Below, one piece after another: positions 1-8,892 of a stretch of 64,000 nt of DNA. Under the pieces are notes generated by a model. The model did not search any database and was not told where the DNA came from. It saw nothing but the letters and a program-made list of their open reading frames with translations. The first letter of the stretch is position 1; the number at the start of each line of letters is the position of its first letter. The translations under genes were made by a program, and so were the position numbers. The stretch covers positions 310,001 through 374,000 of the forward strand of contig CAVQKF010000013.1 in the NCBI GenBank assembly GCA_963712955.1. Reading direction: 5' to 3'. The DNA is from DATFVJ01 sp963712955 (GTDB taxonomy: Bacteria > Actinomycetota > Actinomycetes > Streptosporangiales > Streptosporangiaceae).

Positions 1-455
1 CCTTCGGCGGTTACCTCGCGGCGCTCGCCGTACTGCGGCGCCCCGACGTCTTTCACGCCGCCGTGGCCGGCGCCCCGCCGACCGATTTTCGGCTGTACGA
101 CACCCACTACACCGAGCGTTACCTGGGGCACCCGGACGAGGACAAGGAAGCGTACGACCGCTGCTCGCTGCTGTCCGAAGCGCCGCGGCTTTCGCGCCCA
201 TTGCTGCTCATCCACGGCCTCGCGGACGACAACGTGGTGGTCGCGCACACGCTCCGGATGTCGTCGGCGCTCCTGGCGGCCGGGCGGCCGCACAACGTAC
301 TGCCGCTGTCAGGAAGCACGCACATGGCCGCGCAGGAAGAGGTGCAGGAGAACCTGCTGCTGCTCCAGGTCGACTTCCTGCGCCGCGCGCTGGAGCCAGG
401 GGCCGCCCGACCGGGTGCGACGGAGGAACCGGGTGGGCCGGGGACAGGAACGTGA
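1..455 (+). CDS. S9 family (prolyl oligopeptidase) peptidase, C-terminal end, cut by the window edge
   Basis: The reading frame is open from base 3 and ends in TGA at 453-455, so the 5' part lies outside the window. The first residues (FGGYLAALAVLRRPDVF) are what follows the nucleophile elbow GxSxGG in dipeptidyl-peptidase IV/acylaminoacyl-peptidase enzymes. The remaining two catalytic residues are visible: the Asp in LIHGLADDNV and the His in GSTHMA. These enzymes hydrolyse peptides with an alpha/beta-hydrolase domain behind a beta-propeller; the propeller is not in view. About 150 residues are present, with a short Gly/Pro-rich tail. It is followed by a 248-base gap before the sdh operon and is probably functionally unrelated to it. 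Confidence 0.85.
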   Translation, partial: FGGYLAALAVLRRPDVFHAAVAGAPPTDFRLYDTHYTERYLGHPDEDKEAYDRCSLLSEAPRLSRPLLLIHGLADDNVVVAHTLRMSSALLAAGRPHNVLPLSGSTHMAAQEEVQENLLLLQVDFLRRALEPGAARPGATEEPGGPGTGT

Positions 456-703
456 CAGCCGCGCGGCGCGCCGGCTTCGCCTGCCACGGGCCCCGCGGCA
501 CGATTCGTGGCATGCCCACTCGCGGCAGCCTTTAAGTATGTGGTGAGGGTCATATTTGTAGCGAGGGCCACAGGACCCTAAACGTCACCCTGTGCCGCAT
601 GCTGAGATAGACCTGGAATAAGGTTCGCCCGCGGCGCATGACCGGGCACGGGCGGCCCGTATAGGGCAAGATGATCCACGCGAGTAACGGAGGCGTCGGC
701 CAG

Positions 704-1513
704 ATGACGCAAGCGACGACGACGGCGCCGGAGCGGACCCGGGCAAAGATCGAGGGCCGGACGCTGAGGAAGGACCCCTGGTGGCGTGAACCGGCCGTCA
801 CCGCCGTGGCGCTCACCATCTGGGTGGCCTACGCGGTTGTACGCGTCTTCATGGGGAGGTGGTACTGGGTGCCGCAGTACCACTACCTGACGCCGTTCTA
901 CTCGCCGTGCGTCAGCGGCGCGTGCACCCCCGGGTCGAGCAGCCTCGGCACCTGGTTCCCGAAGGTACCGCCGATCGTCCCGTACGCGATCGTGTCGCTG
1001 CCATTCATCCTCGGTTTCCGGCTGAGCTGCTACTACTACCGACGGGCCTACTACAGGGCGTTCTGGCAATCGCCGACCGCGTGCGCCGTGCGCGAGCCAC
1101 ACGCCCGCTACACCGGGGAGACCAGGTTTCCGCTCATCCTGCAGAACCTGCACAGGTACCTCTTCTTTTTCGTGGTGATCGTGTCCGTGCTCAACACCTA
1201 CGACCTGGTTGACGCCTTCCACGGCAAGACGGGCGGCGTCGGATTCGGCCTGGGCACGCTCATCATGCTGATCAACGTTGTGCTGTTGTGGGCTTACACG
1301 CTGGGGTGCCACTCGTGCAGGCACATCACCGGCGGCCGGCTGAAGAACTTCTCCAAGCACCCGGCCCGATACTGGATATGGACGCAGGTCAGCAAGCTCA
1401 ACGCCCGGCACAAACTGCTCGCGTGGACCACGCTGGGCACGCTGATGCTGACCGATCTCTACATCATGCTCGTGGCCAGCGGTGCAATCTCCGACCTGCG
1501 GTTCTTCAATTGA
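704..1513 (+). CDS. sdhC: Succinate dehydrogenase membrane anchor subunit (cytochrome b-type, SdhC-like)
   Basis: This is a membrane protein of 269 residues with about five hydrophobic helices: near TVALTIWVAYAVV, PYAIVSLPFILGF, RYLFFFVVIVSVL, GTLIMLINVVLLWAY and TTLGTLMLTDLYIML. Histidines in LHRY and GCHSCRH sit at helix ends and are candidate haem ligands. It matches the anchor of the actinobacterial Sdh1-type enzyme, in which one long subunit anchors SdhA and SdhB and passes electrons to menaquinone. An in-frame ATG lies 33 bases upstream at 671, but GGAGG at 689-693 is well spaced for ATG 704, so I place the start there. It is the first gene of sdhC-sdhA-sdhB; sdhA starts 14 bases after its stop. 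Confidence 0.85.
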   Translation: MTQATTTAPERTRAKIEGRTLRKDPWWREPAVTAVALTIWVAYAVVRVFMGRWYWVPQYHYLTPFYSPCVSGACTPGSSSLGTWFPKVPPIVPYAIVSLPFILGFRLSCYYYRRAYYRAFWQSPTACAVREPHARYTGETRFPLILQNLHRYLFFFVVIVSVLNTYDLVDAFHGKTGGVGFGLGTLIMLINVVLLWAYTLGCHSCRHITGGRLKNFSKHPARYWIWTQVSKLNARHKLLAWTTLGTLMLTDLYIMLVASGAISDLRFFN

Positions 1514-1527
1514 GGTGACCTGAGGCG

Positions 1528-3462
1528 ATGACTGAGATCGAACGCCTTTCGTACGACGTGGTCGTGGTCGGAGCGGGCGGTTCCGGCCTGCGCGCCGCCA
1601 TCGAGGCGCGCCTGCAGGGCAAGAAGACAGCGATCATCTCCAAGTCGCTGTTCGGCAAGGCGCACACGGTGATGGCCGAGGGCGGCGCCGCGGCGGCGAT
1701 GGGCAACGTGAACGCCCGCGACAACTGGCAGGTGCACTTCCGCGACACGATGCGCGGCGGCAAGTTCATGAACAGCTGGCGGATGGCGGAGTTGCATGCC
1801 AAAGAGGCCCCCGACCGCATCTGGGAGCTCGAGGCCTGGGGCGCGCTGTTCGACCGGACCAAGGACGGAAAGATCAGCCAGCGCAACTTCGGCGGGCACG
1901 AGTACCCGCGGCTCGCCCACGTCGGGGACCGGACCGGGCTGGAGCTGATCCGCACCTTGCAGCAGAAGGTGGTCGCGCTGCAGCAGGAGGACGCCGTGGC
2001 GCACGGCGACCCCGAGGCGCGGATCAAGATCTTCGCCGAAACCACCATCACCCGCCTGCTCAAGGACGGCGACGCGATCGCGGGCGCCTTCGGCTACGCC
2101 AGGGACACCGGAAGGTTCCTGATCTTCGACGCACCTGCCGTGGTGCTTGCGACCGGCGGCATCGGCAAGTCGTTCAAGGTCACCTCCAACTCGTGGGAGT
2201 ACACCGGGGACGGGCACGCGCTCGCGCTGCTCGCGGGGGCGGCGTTGGTGAATATGGAATTCGTCCAGTTCCATCCGACAGGGATGGTCTGGCCGCTGTC
2301 GGTGAAGGGCCTGCTCGTCACGGAGTCGGTGCGCGGCGACGGCGGCGTGCTGCGCAACGCTGAAGGCAAGCGGTTCATGTTCGACTACGTACCTGACGTC
2401 TTCCGTGCCCAGTACGCGGACACCGAGGAGGAGGGCGACCGCTGGTACGCCGATCCCGAGCACAACAGGCGCCCGCCAGAACTGCTGCCGCGCGACGAGG
2501 TTGCCAGGGCCATCAACTCCGAGGTCAAAGCCGGCCACGGCACCGAGCACGGCGGCGTGTACCTTGACGTGTCGACCCGGCTGCCCGCCGAAGAGATCCT
2601 GCGCAAGCTGCCGTCCATGTACCACCAGTTCAAGGAACTCGCCGACGTCGACATCACCAAGGAATCGATGGAGGTCGGGCCGACCTGTCACTACGTGATG
2701 GGCGGCATCGAGGTGGACCCGGACAGCGAGGCGGCACTCCCGCCGGGGCTTTTCGCGGTCGGCGAGGTGTCGGGCGGCATGCACGGCTCCAACCGCCTCG
2801 GCGGCAACTCGCTTTCCGACCTGCTGGTATTCGGGCGGCGCGCGGGCCTGTACGCCGCGGAGTATGTGGACACGCTGACCTCGCGGCCTGCCGCGGGAGG
2901 CGTGGACGTCGCCGCGGCCGAGGCGGAAGCGCTCGCGCCGCTCGAACGAGACAAGGCGGGCCCGGGGGAAAACCCGTACACGCTGCATGCCGAGCTTCAG
3001 CAGACTATGAACGATCTCGTCGGGATCATCAGGCGCGCGGATGAGATAGAAAGCGCGCTCGGCCAGCTCGAGAAGTTCCGAGAGCGGGCCGACGCGGTCA
3101 GCGCGTCCGGCGGACGGGCCTACAACCCCGGCTGGCACCTGGCCCTCGACCTGCGGAACATGCTGCTCGTGTCCGAATGCATCGCGCGCGCGGCGCTGGA
3201 ACGCGAGGAGAGCCGCGGCGGCCACACCCGGGACGACTTCCCGCAGATGTCGCCGGAATGGCGCAGGGTCAACCTGATCTGCTCGCTGGACGGTGACACT
3301 GTGAAACTGAAACACCAGCCGCTCGAGCCGATGCGCGACGACCTGATCAGGATCTTCGACCGCGACGAGCTGAACAAGTACATGACCACCGGGGAACTCG
3401 CCGCCGTCGCAGCGGCGCCCTCGCAAGGAAACACAGCCACCGCGCAGGAGAAGGGCCAATGA
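1528..3462 (+). CDS. sdhA: Succinate dehydrogenase/fumarate reductase flavoprotein subunit
   Basis: This 644-residue flavoprotein catalyses succinate to fumarate oxidation, or the reverse, at the cytoplasmic face of the membrane. The N-terminal dinucleotide motif VVVGAGGSGLRAA (about residues 12-24) binds FAD. His46 in AHTVMAEGG is at the position of the covalent FAD-His link. The substrate-site motif HPTG and the glycine-rich GSNRLGGNSLSDLLVFG segment are intact. The length fits the actinobacterial Sdh1 type. The gene sits between the anchor gene and sdhB and overlaps sdhB by four bases (ATGA), which indicates translational coupling. Nothing looks truncated. Confidence 0.97.
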   Translation: MTEIERLSYDVVVVGAGGSGLRAAIEARLQGKKTAIISKSLFGKAHTVMAEGGAAAAMGNVNARDNWQVHFRDTMRGGKFMNSWRMAELHAKEAPDRIWELEAWGALFDRTKDGKISQRNFGGHEYPRLAHVGDRTGLELIRTLQQKVVALQQEDAVAHGDPEARIKIFAETTITRLLKDGDAIAGAFGYARDTGRFLIFDAPAVVLATGGIGKSFKVTSNSWEYTGDGHALALLAGAALVNMEFVQFHPTGMVWPLSVKGLLVTESVRGDGGVLRNAEGKRFMFDYVPDVFRAQYADTEEEGDRWYADPEHNRRPPELLPRDEVARAINSEVKAGHGTEHGGVYLDVSTRLPAEEILRKLPSMYHQFKELADVDITKESMEVGPTCHYVMGGIEVDPDSEAALPPGLFAVGEVSGGMHGSNRLGGNSLSDLLVFGRRAGLYAAEYVDTLTSRPAAGGVDVAAAEAEALAPLERDKAGPGENPYTLHAELQQTMNDLVGIIRRADEIESALGQLEKFRERADAVSASGGRAYNPGWHLALDLRNMLLVSECIARAALEREESRGGHTRDDFPQMSPEWRRVNLICSLDGDTVKLKHQPLEPMRDDLIRIFDRDELNKYMTTGELAAVAAAPSQGNTATAQEKGQ

Positions 3463-4241
3463 GCTACAAGGCACAGTTGCAGGTGTGGCGCGGCGACGCC
3501 GGTCAGGGTGAACTCACCGACTATCAGGTGGAGGTCAACGAGGGCGAGGTCGTGCTCGACATCTTGCACCGGCTGCAGGCGACGCAGGCGTCCGACCTCG
3601 CGATCCGGTGGAACTGCAAGGCCGGCAAGTGCGGCTCGTGCTCGATGGAGATCAACGGCAAGCCGCGGCTCGCCTGCATGACCAGGATGAACACATTCAC
3701 CGAGGACGAGACCATCACGTTGACCCCGATTCGCACGTTCCCCGTGATCCGTGACCTGGTCACTGACGTGTCCTTCAACTACGGGAAGGCACGGCAGATC
3801 CCGTCGTTCACGCCCGATCCGTCGCTGAAGCCGGGCGAGTTCCGGATGGCACAGGTCGACGTGGAGCGCTCGCAGGAGTTCCGCAAGTGTATTGAGTGCT
3901 TCCTGTGCCAGAACGTGTGCCACGTCATCAGGGACCACGAGGACAATGAGGGCGCGTTTGCGGGGCCGCGGTTCCTCATGCGCATCGCTGAACTCGAGAT
4001 GCATCCGCTGGACGTCGCGGACCGGAGGGAGATCGCGCAGGAGGACTTCGGGCTCGGATACTGCAACATCACCAAGTGCTGCACCGACGTGTGCCCGGAA
4101 CACATCAAGATCACCGACAACGCGCTTATCCCGCTGAAGGAGCGTGTGGTGGGGCGCAAGTACGACCCGCTGGTCTGGCTCGGCTCGAAGATCACCCGGC
4201 GCCGTGCGGCCGACACGCCGAAGGTCCCGGACAAGCGATAA
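3459..4241 (+). CDS. sdhB: Succinate dehydrogenase iron-sulfur subunit
   Basis: A 260-residue iron-sulfur subunit that relays electrons from the SdhA flavin to the membrane quinone. Three cysteine clusters are visible. C53, C58, C61 and C73 (WNCKAGKCGSC...LAC) bind the 2Fe-2S cluster. C144, C147, C150 and C154 (CIECFLCQNVC), together with C202, C208 and C212 (CNITKCCTDVCP), bind the two further clusters. The ATG overlaps the sdhA stop as ATGA. It is the last gene of the operon. The next 315 bases hold no gene. Confidence 0.97.
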   Translation: MSYKAQLQVWRGDAGQGELTDYQVEVNEGEVVLDILHRLQATQASDLAIRWNCKAGKCGSCSMEINGKPRLACMTRMNTFTEDETITLTPIRTFPVIRDLVTDVSFNYGKARQIPSFTPDPSLKPGEFRMAQVDVERSQEFRKCIECFLCQNVCHVIRDHEDNEGAFAGPRFLMRIAELEMHPLDVADRREIAQEDFGLGYCNITKCCTDVCPEHIKITDNALIPLKERVVGRKYDPLVWLGSKITRRRAADTPKVPDKR

Positions 4242-4489
4242 CCCAGCCGGGACACACTCAGCGAACGTGCGAAGATCCGGATAAGGAACGGCTGCGCGCG
4301 CCGCGAGTACAGGCGGACTCTTCGCCGCGTCGGCTCGCCCGCATCGGCGCGCCCTCCGCCCGCACCGGCGCGCCCGCTGGCGTCACCCGGGAGCGCGCGT
4401 CCCGCGTCTACATCAGGTGTCCCCGATCAGGCAAAGCCCGCAGGCGGCGTCACGGTGCGGCGGCCGTTTGGCATGATTACCGGACTGAC
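4242..4489. other. Gene-free stretch between sdhB and the uppP leader
   Basis: No credible coding frame and no clear hairpin followed by a T-run was seen after sdhB. Open frames here are GC-rich shadows lacking any family signature. The uppP promoter probably lies in the right-hand part, but I could not assign -35/-10 boxes. Confidence 0.5.
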
Positions 4490-4547
4490 GCGGGCAGGGC
4501 CGCGTCCTGCCGTACTGAGCGGGCAGGGCCGCATCCTGCCGTACTGA
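4490..4547 (+). repeat. Two 29-bp tandem repeats, each a hairpin, in the uppP leader
   Basis: Copies at 4490-4518 and 4519-4547 differ at one base (G or A in the loop). Each contains GGCAGG, a 7-base spacer and CCTGCC, so each can fold into a 6-bp stem-loop. The second copy ends 9 bases before the uppP ATG, on top of the ribosome-binding region (AAAGG at about 4547-4551). It could be a tandem regulatory hairpin or a simple duplication. Confidence 0.8.
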
Positions 4548-4556
4548 AAGGCACTC

Positions 4557-5525
4557 ATGACGCACCTGACCTACCCGGAAGCAGGCGTCATCGGCCTGCT
4601 GCAAGGTGTGACCGAACTCTTCCCCGTATCCAGCCTCGGTCACAGCGTGTTGCTCCCGGCGATCATCGGCGGGCAGTGGGCACGCGACCTGAACGTCTCC
4701 TCGAAGGAATCGCCGTACCTGGCGTTTGTCGTCGGGCTCCACGTCGCGACGGCGCTGGCGCTGATGATCTACTTCTGGCGTGAGTGGGTCCGTATCATCG
4801 GCGGGTTCTTCTCCTCGATCCGCGACCGCCAGATCGAGACCGCTGACCAGCGGCTCGCCTGGATGATCATTTTCGCCACCATCCCGGTCGGCGTCTCCGG
4901 GCTTGTGCTCGAGAAAGCGTTTCGTGTCCTGCTCGGCAAGCCGATCCCGGCGTCGCTGTTCCTTACCGTGAACGGGCTCATCCTGTTCGCGGGCGAACGG
5001 CTGCGCAGGAAAGCGTCGCGCCGCGCCGATGAGGAAGTGGCCGCCGAGGTCGAGGAGGCCGGCACCCCCGGCAGGCACGCCGCAGGCAATCGCGCGTTGC
5101 GGCAGCATGAGACCGCAATTGACCTCGCATCGGACCGGCGGCTCGCTGATATGGGCTACGTCCAGGGGACGATCATCGGTTCCGCGCAGATTCTTGCGCT
5201 GCTCGCAGGTATCAGCCGGTCGGGCGTCACCATGGTGGCTGGCCTGCTACGCGGCCTGTCGCACGAAGACGCGGCGCGGTTCGCGTTCCTGCTCGCGACG
5301 CCGGTGATCTTGGCGGCGGGAGCGCTGAAAATTCCAGATCTGACAGGTTCGCTTGGCAACGGGATCCACGGCCAGATCCTGTTCGGCAGCCTGCTGTCGG
5401 GCGTCGGCGCGTACCTGTCGGTCCGCTTCCTCACCAAGTACTTCCAGACCCGCACCCTCATGCCGTTCGCGATCTACTGCCTGGTCGCGGGCCTCGGCAG
5501 CTTCGTCTACCTCACCGCGACATAA
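4557..5525 (+). CDS. uppP: Undecaprenyl-diphosphatase (UppP/BacA)
   Basis: An integral membrane phosphatase that recycles undecaprenyl diphosphate to the monophosphate lipid carrier for peptidoglycan synthesis; extra copies give bacitracin resistance. The first signature is present as QGVTELFPVSSLGHS (E20, S25-S26, H29). The second is GISRSGVTMVAGLLRGLS. Multiple hydrophobic helices follow. At 322 residues it is longer than the usual ~270; the extra sequence is a charged loop (about residues 145-185, RLRRKASRRADEEVAAEVEE region). A doubled hairpin repeat immediately precedes the ATG. A strong hairpin lies 110 bases past the stop. Confidence 0.95.
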   Translation: MTHLTYPEAGVIGLLQGVTELFPVSSLGHSVLLPAIIGGQWARDLNVSSKESPYLAFVVGLHVATALALMIYFWREWVRIIGGFFSSIRDRQIETADQRLAWMIIFATIPVGVSGLVLEKAFRVLLGKPIPASLFLTVNGLILFAGERLRRKASRRADEEVAAEVEEAGTPGRHAAGNRALRQHETAIDLASDRRLADMGYVQGTIIGSAQILALLAGISRSGVTMVAGLLRGLSHEDAARFAFLLATPVILAAGALKIPDLTGSLGNGIHGQILFGSLLSGVGAYLSVRFLTKYFQTRTLMPFAIYCLVAGLGSFVYLTAT

Positions 5526-5634
5526 CGCGTCGCCGCCCGGGGGATCGCGCCGCGTGACGCGGCGCCGCGGTGCGGCACGGAGGTAAGGAATCTTGCTTCA
5601 CCGCCCGAGTGCATCACGTGGCGTAGCGGCCTGA

Positions 5635-5657
5635 GCCTGGCCGCAGCGCGGCCAGGC
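5635..5657 (+). terminator. GC-rich hairpin downstream of uppP
   Basis: A perfect 10-bp inverted repeat, GCCTGGCCGC / GCGGCCAGGC, with a 3-base loop (AGC). It lies 110 bases after the uppP stop in the 312-base convergent gap between uppP and typA. There is no T-run, as is common for actinobacterial terminators, so the role is inferred. Confidence 0.5.
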
Positions 5658-5765
5658 CGCCTGCGGCCTGTGGGGTTCCAGAACCCGGCCGCCGGCCTTG
5701 ACCTGGGCTTCTACGCGCCTCGTTCGTATTCGTGTGAATCCGCGGCCTTCCGCAGTCACATGAAA

Positions 5766-5795
5766 AGGGGCGGCCGGGACCCCGAGGCCGCCCCT
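5766..5795 (-). terminator. Intrinsic terminator of typA
   Basis: Inverted repeat AGGGGCGGCC (5766-5775) and GGCCGCCCCT (5786-5795) with a 10-base loop. Read on the minus strand, the stem is followed directly by TTTTCA, giving a stem plus T-run 43 bases after the typA stop at 5838. Confidence 0.75.
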
Positions 5796-5837
5796 GTCAT
5801 GGCCAGCCGCCCTGCCGGGCGCGGGGCCCGGCCTCCT

Positions 5838-7772
5838 CTACTGGCGATCGCGGGCGCGGCGAGCGCGCGTCCGCTCACGTTCCCTCGCGTCAAGCACGGC
5901 CTTGCGCAGCCGGACCGCGGACGGCGTAACCTCCACGCACTCGTCGTTGGCGCAGAACTCAAGCGCCTGCTCCAGGCTGAGCAGCCGAGGTGGCACCAGC
6001 CGCTCCAGTTCGTCACCGGTCGACTGGCGCACATTCGTCATTTTGCGCTCGCGGCAGATGTTCACGTCCATGTCACCAGGGCGCGAGTTCTCGCCGACGA
6101 TCATGCCCTCGTAGACTTCTGTGCCCGGCGGCACGAACAGCGATCCCCGCTCCTGCAGCCCGAACATGGCGTACGGAGTCGCCGACCCGGCCCGGTCGGC
6201 CACCAGCGAACCGGAGGGCCGCGTGCGCAGATCGCCGAACCAGGGCTGATAGCTGTCGAACACATGGTGCGCCACACCCGTGCCCCGGGTGGCGGTAAGG
6301 AACTCGGTGCGGAAACCGATCAGCCCGCGGGCCGGGACCACGTACTCCAGCCGGACCCACCCGCTGCCATGGTTCGTCATTTGCTCCAGTCGGCCCTTGC
6401 GGACCGCAAGCAACTGACTGACCGCGCCGAAGAAATCCTCGGGGACATCCACTGTCAGCCGCTCGACGGGTTCGTGCACCTTGCCGCCGTCCTCGCGGGT
6501 GACCACCTGCGGCCGCCCCACCGTGAGCTCGTAGCCCTCCCTGCGCATGGTCTCCACGAGCACCGCGAGCGCAAGCTCACCGCGGCCCTGCACCTCCCAG
6601 GTGTCCGGGCGCTGCGTGGGCAGCACCCGCATTGACACGTTGCCGACCAGTTCGCGGTCGAGCCTGGCGGAAACGAGCCGCGCGGTGATCTTCGTGCCCT
6701 GCCGGCGGGCGCCGGGGGGTGGACCCCCCGGGTCAGCACTGTCGCGGCCAACTCTGCCCACCAACGGCGAGGTGTTCACCCCGATCGTCATCGAGATGGC
6801 GGGCTCGTCCACGGTCAGCAACGGAAGTGGGCGGGGGTCATCCGGGTCGGCAAGCGTCTCGCCGATCATGATCTCGGGAATGCCCGCGACCGCGATGATG
6901 TCCCCGGGCCCCGCAGATTCTGCCGGGACGCGGTCCAGCGCAGCCGTTAGGTAGAGTTCAGTGATCTTTACCCGTTCTATGCTGCCGTCACGGCGGCACC
7001 AGGCGGCCTGCTGGCCGCGCGATATCGTCCCCGACATCACCCGGCACAGCGCGATCCTGCCCAGATACGACGAGGCGTCCAGGTTGGTCACCTGCGCGCA
7101 CAGCGGCGCTGCCGGGTCGTAGCGGGGCGGCGGGATCGTCTCCTCCAGGACCGCGAAGAGCGGCACAAGGTCCGGCGAGTCCGGCTGCGTGCCATCGGCC
7201 GGCCGGGTCAGCGACGCACGCCCCGCGCGAGCCGAGGCGTAGACGATCGGGAACTCGATCTGCTCCTCGGTGGCGTCGAGATCGAGGAACAGTTCGTAGC
7301 AGGCGTCCACAACCTCGGCGATCCGCGCATCCGCCCGGTCGACCTTGTTGATCACCAGGATTACCGGCAGCCCCGCCTGCAGCGTCTTGCGCAGCACGAA
7401 CCTTGTCTGCGGCAGCGGGCCCTCGCTCGCGTCCACGAGCAGCAGCACGCCGTCGGCCATGGAAAGCCCGCGTTCCACCTCGCCGCCGAAGTCGGCGTGC
7501 CCGGGCGTGTCGATGATGTTGATGGTCATGCCGTCGCGGTGGACCGCGGTGTTCTTCGCGAGAATCGTGATGCCCTTCTCGCGCTCGAGGTCGCCAGAGT
7601 CGAGCACCCGGTCGGCGATCTGCGCGTTAGCGCGGAAGGCCCCTGACTGCCACAGCATCGCGTCCACCAGCGTGGTCTTGCCATGATCCACGTGCGCGAC
7701 GATCGCGACATTGCGCAGATCGTCGCGGGTGGCGGTGCCTGCGGCTTGGGCGGTGACTCGCGGTGCGGGCAT
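5838..7772 (-). CDS. typA: Ribosome-associated translational GTPase TypA/BipA
   Basis: A 644-residue GTPase of the EF-G/LepA class that binds the ribosome under stress and assists large-subunit assembly. The G1 loop is AHVDHGKTTL (about residues 26-35). The effector region has GDLEREKGITI, G3 is DTPGHADFGGEVERG and G4 is NKVDRADAR. The C-terminal TypA-specific region contains GRGELALAVLVETMRREGYEL. An in-family insert rich in Gly/Arg (about GRDSADPGGPPPGARRQG) lengthens domain II. The start is the ATG at 7772. Three 33-bp repeats lie 108-190 bases upstream. A terminator follows the gene. Confidence 0.96.
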   Translation of the reverse strand: MPAPRVTAQAAGTATRDDLRNVAIVAHVDHGKTTLVDAMLWQSGAFRANAQIADRVLDSGDLEREKGITILAKNTAVHRDGMTINIIDTPGHADFGGEVERGLSMADGVLLLVDASEGPLPQTRFVLRKTLQAGLPVILVINKVDRADARIAEVVDACYELFLDLDATEEQIEFPIVYASARAGRASLTRPADGTQPDSPDLVPLFAVLEETIPPPRYDPAAPLCAQVTNLDASSYLGRIALCRVMSGTISRGQQAAWCRRDGSIERVKITELYLTAALDRVPAESAGPGDIIAVAGIPEIMIGETLADPDDPRPLPLLTVDEPAISMTIGVNTSPLVGRVGRDSADPGGPPPGARRQGTKITARLVSARLDRELVGNVSMRVLPTQRPDTWEVQGRGELALAVLVETMRREGYELTVGRPQVVTREDGGKVHEPVERLTVDVPEDFFGAVSQLLAVRKGRLEQMTNHGSGWVRLEYVVPARGLIGFRTEFLTATRGTGVAHHVFDSYQPWFGDLRTRPSGSLVADRAGSATPYAMFGLQERGSLFVPPGTEVYEGMIVGENSRPGDMDVNICRERKMTNVRQSTGDELERLVPPRLLSLEQALEFCANDECVEVTPSAVRLRKAVLDARERERTRARRARDRQ

Positions 7773-7880
7773 GGCGGACGCCTAAACTCCATCGGGGGTT
7801 CGCGGGATGTGCCGCTGGATCTCGCGGCCTGCACAGTCTATTCGAACCCCCTTTCCCGAACGGCTGCGCGGCCTGCGCCG

Positions 7881-7964
7881 CCCACGCCAGGTGACACGAA
7901 CCTTCCCCCCAAGCCCACGCCAGGTGACACGATCCCTGCCCGCACCACCAACGCCAGGTGACAC
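7881..7964. repeat. Three-copy ~33-bp tandem repeat upstream of typA
   Basis: The core CCACGCCAGGTGACAC recurs at about 7882, 7915 and 7948 (third copy CCAACGCCAGGTGACAC), each followed by a C-rich spacer. The period is 33-34 bases. It lies in the 376-base gene-free gap between typA and vapC (7773-8148), where I see no other feature. Read on the minus strand, the core is GTGTCACCTGGCG, upstream of typA. It could be an operator array, a transcribed leader repeat or a dispersed repeat family. Confidence 0.75.
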
Positions 7965-8148
7965 CATCCCGGCATCGACTGCATAACCCGCGCAGGGCGC
8001 GGGCGCGCGGCACGTCCGAGCACAAAGGGAACGGCAGCGCCGCGCCGCTCGCCAGAAAGCCGCACAGGGCACACCCGCCGCACCGGCCGCGCGGCTACGG
8101 CTGCGGCCCGGACAAGGTAACGATCATCGAGGGCAAAGCCCAGGTGAA

Positions 8149-8529
8149 CTACATGTCGATGATCTGGCCGGACGCCCCGGCAGCGTCAAGGAGGCGGCGC
8201 ATGTCGGCCCGATCACCCGTGACCACGTCAGCCCGCAGTTCAGCTGCCGTCTGGGCGACCACGGCATCCACTACGTCGCGGGAACCCGCACGTCCGAGCA
8301 ACTGCCCGGCCACATGCGCCTTCGCCTCGGTCAGGCTTGCAACCTCACAGCCGCGCAGCAGCCGCCGAAGCTGAACCTGTGCAGGTGAACGGCTGACTTG
8401 GGCGACAACGGGCGCGGGCACCACCGGGACGATCCCTGATTCAAGGCGAACCCGGTGATCTGCCCACACCGCCCGCGTGCCGCGATCTGCCGCGACGAGG
8501 ACCCCCGCATCGTAGACCAGTGGCGTCAT
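8149..8529 (-). CDS. PIN-domain toxin, VapC family
   Basis: A 126-residue PIN-domain protein, probably a Mg-dependent RNase toxin. Asp7 in VYDAGVLVAA starts the acidic site, DVVDAVV supplies the central acidic residues and VTGDRADM the last Asp. At the position where many VapC proteins have Glu (VxAEV) this one has Gln (VVAQVSR), which is frequent in this actinobacterial subgroup. The start overlaps the stop of the upstream antitoxin gene by four bases, the usual antitoxin-then-toxin arrangement. Confidence 0.8.
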   Translation of the reverse strand: MTPLVYDAGVLVAADRGTRAVWADHRVRLESGIVPVVPAPVVAQVSRSPAQVQLRRLLRGCEVASLTEAKAHVAGQLLGRAGSRDVVDAVVAQTAAELRADVVTGDRADMRRLLDAAGASGQIIDM

Positions 8530-8786
8530 GCCGGCCGCCGCTGCGCACCGGCAACCGCAACGCGACCGCGGGCCGCCTCAAGCTCCTCGGCGGTGAAGGC
8601 ACCATGCTCGGCCTCCCATTCGGCGACCGCCGCCAGCCCCTCCCGCAGCCTCAGCGCGCGCCGCGCGGCTGTTGTCATCCAGGCCGACACGCTGACGCCC
8701 TCGGCCGCAGCCGCGGCTACTACCTGGGCATGGACGTCAGGATCGACAGTGATGGCAAGCTTAGGCGATGGGTTACCGCGTGGCAT
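8526..8786 (-). CDS. Ribbon-helix-helix-like antitoxin paired with the PIN toxin
   Basis: An 86-residue protein beginning MPRGNPSPKLAITVDPD, a short beta-strand followed by VHAQVVAAAAAEGVSVSAW and helices: the layout of CopG/RHH antitoxins that dimerise, bind their own promoter and neutralise the toxin with the C-terminal tail. The tail is Glu/Ala-rich (EWEAEHGAFTAEELEAA), consistent with a toxin-binding segment. It is the first gene of the two-gene operon and overlaps the toxin gene. The family assignment rests on layout rather than on a diagnostic motif. Confidence 0.7.
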   Translation of the reverse strand: MPRGNPSPKLAITVDPDVHAQVVAAAAAEGVSVSAWMTTAARRALRLREGLAAVAEWEAEHGAFTAEELEAARGRVAVAGAQRRPA

Positions 8787-8892
8787 GAACCAAAACTATA
8801 CCACCACAGTGGGACCGCACGGCCCGCAGATCCCAGACCGATCCATCAGGTCCGATCATCTCCTGCGCAAGGCCATGCGGCGGGAAATGAGC

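Noticed and set aside
1459..3474. 671-codon open frame antisense to sdhA
   Set aside because: High-GC shadow of sdhA; the translation is low-complexity, without domain signatures.
5670..6635. 321-codon frame opposite typA
   Set aside because: Shadow of typA on the + strand; contains no recognisable domain.
7881..7964. CRISPR array
   Set aside because: Three short repeats with near-identical spacers and no cas genes; a tandem repeat, not CRISPR.
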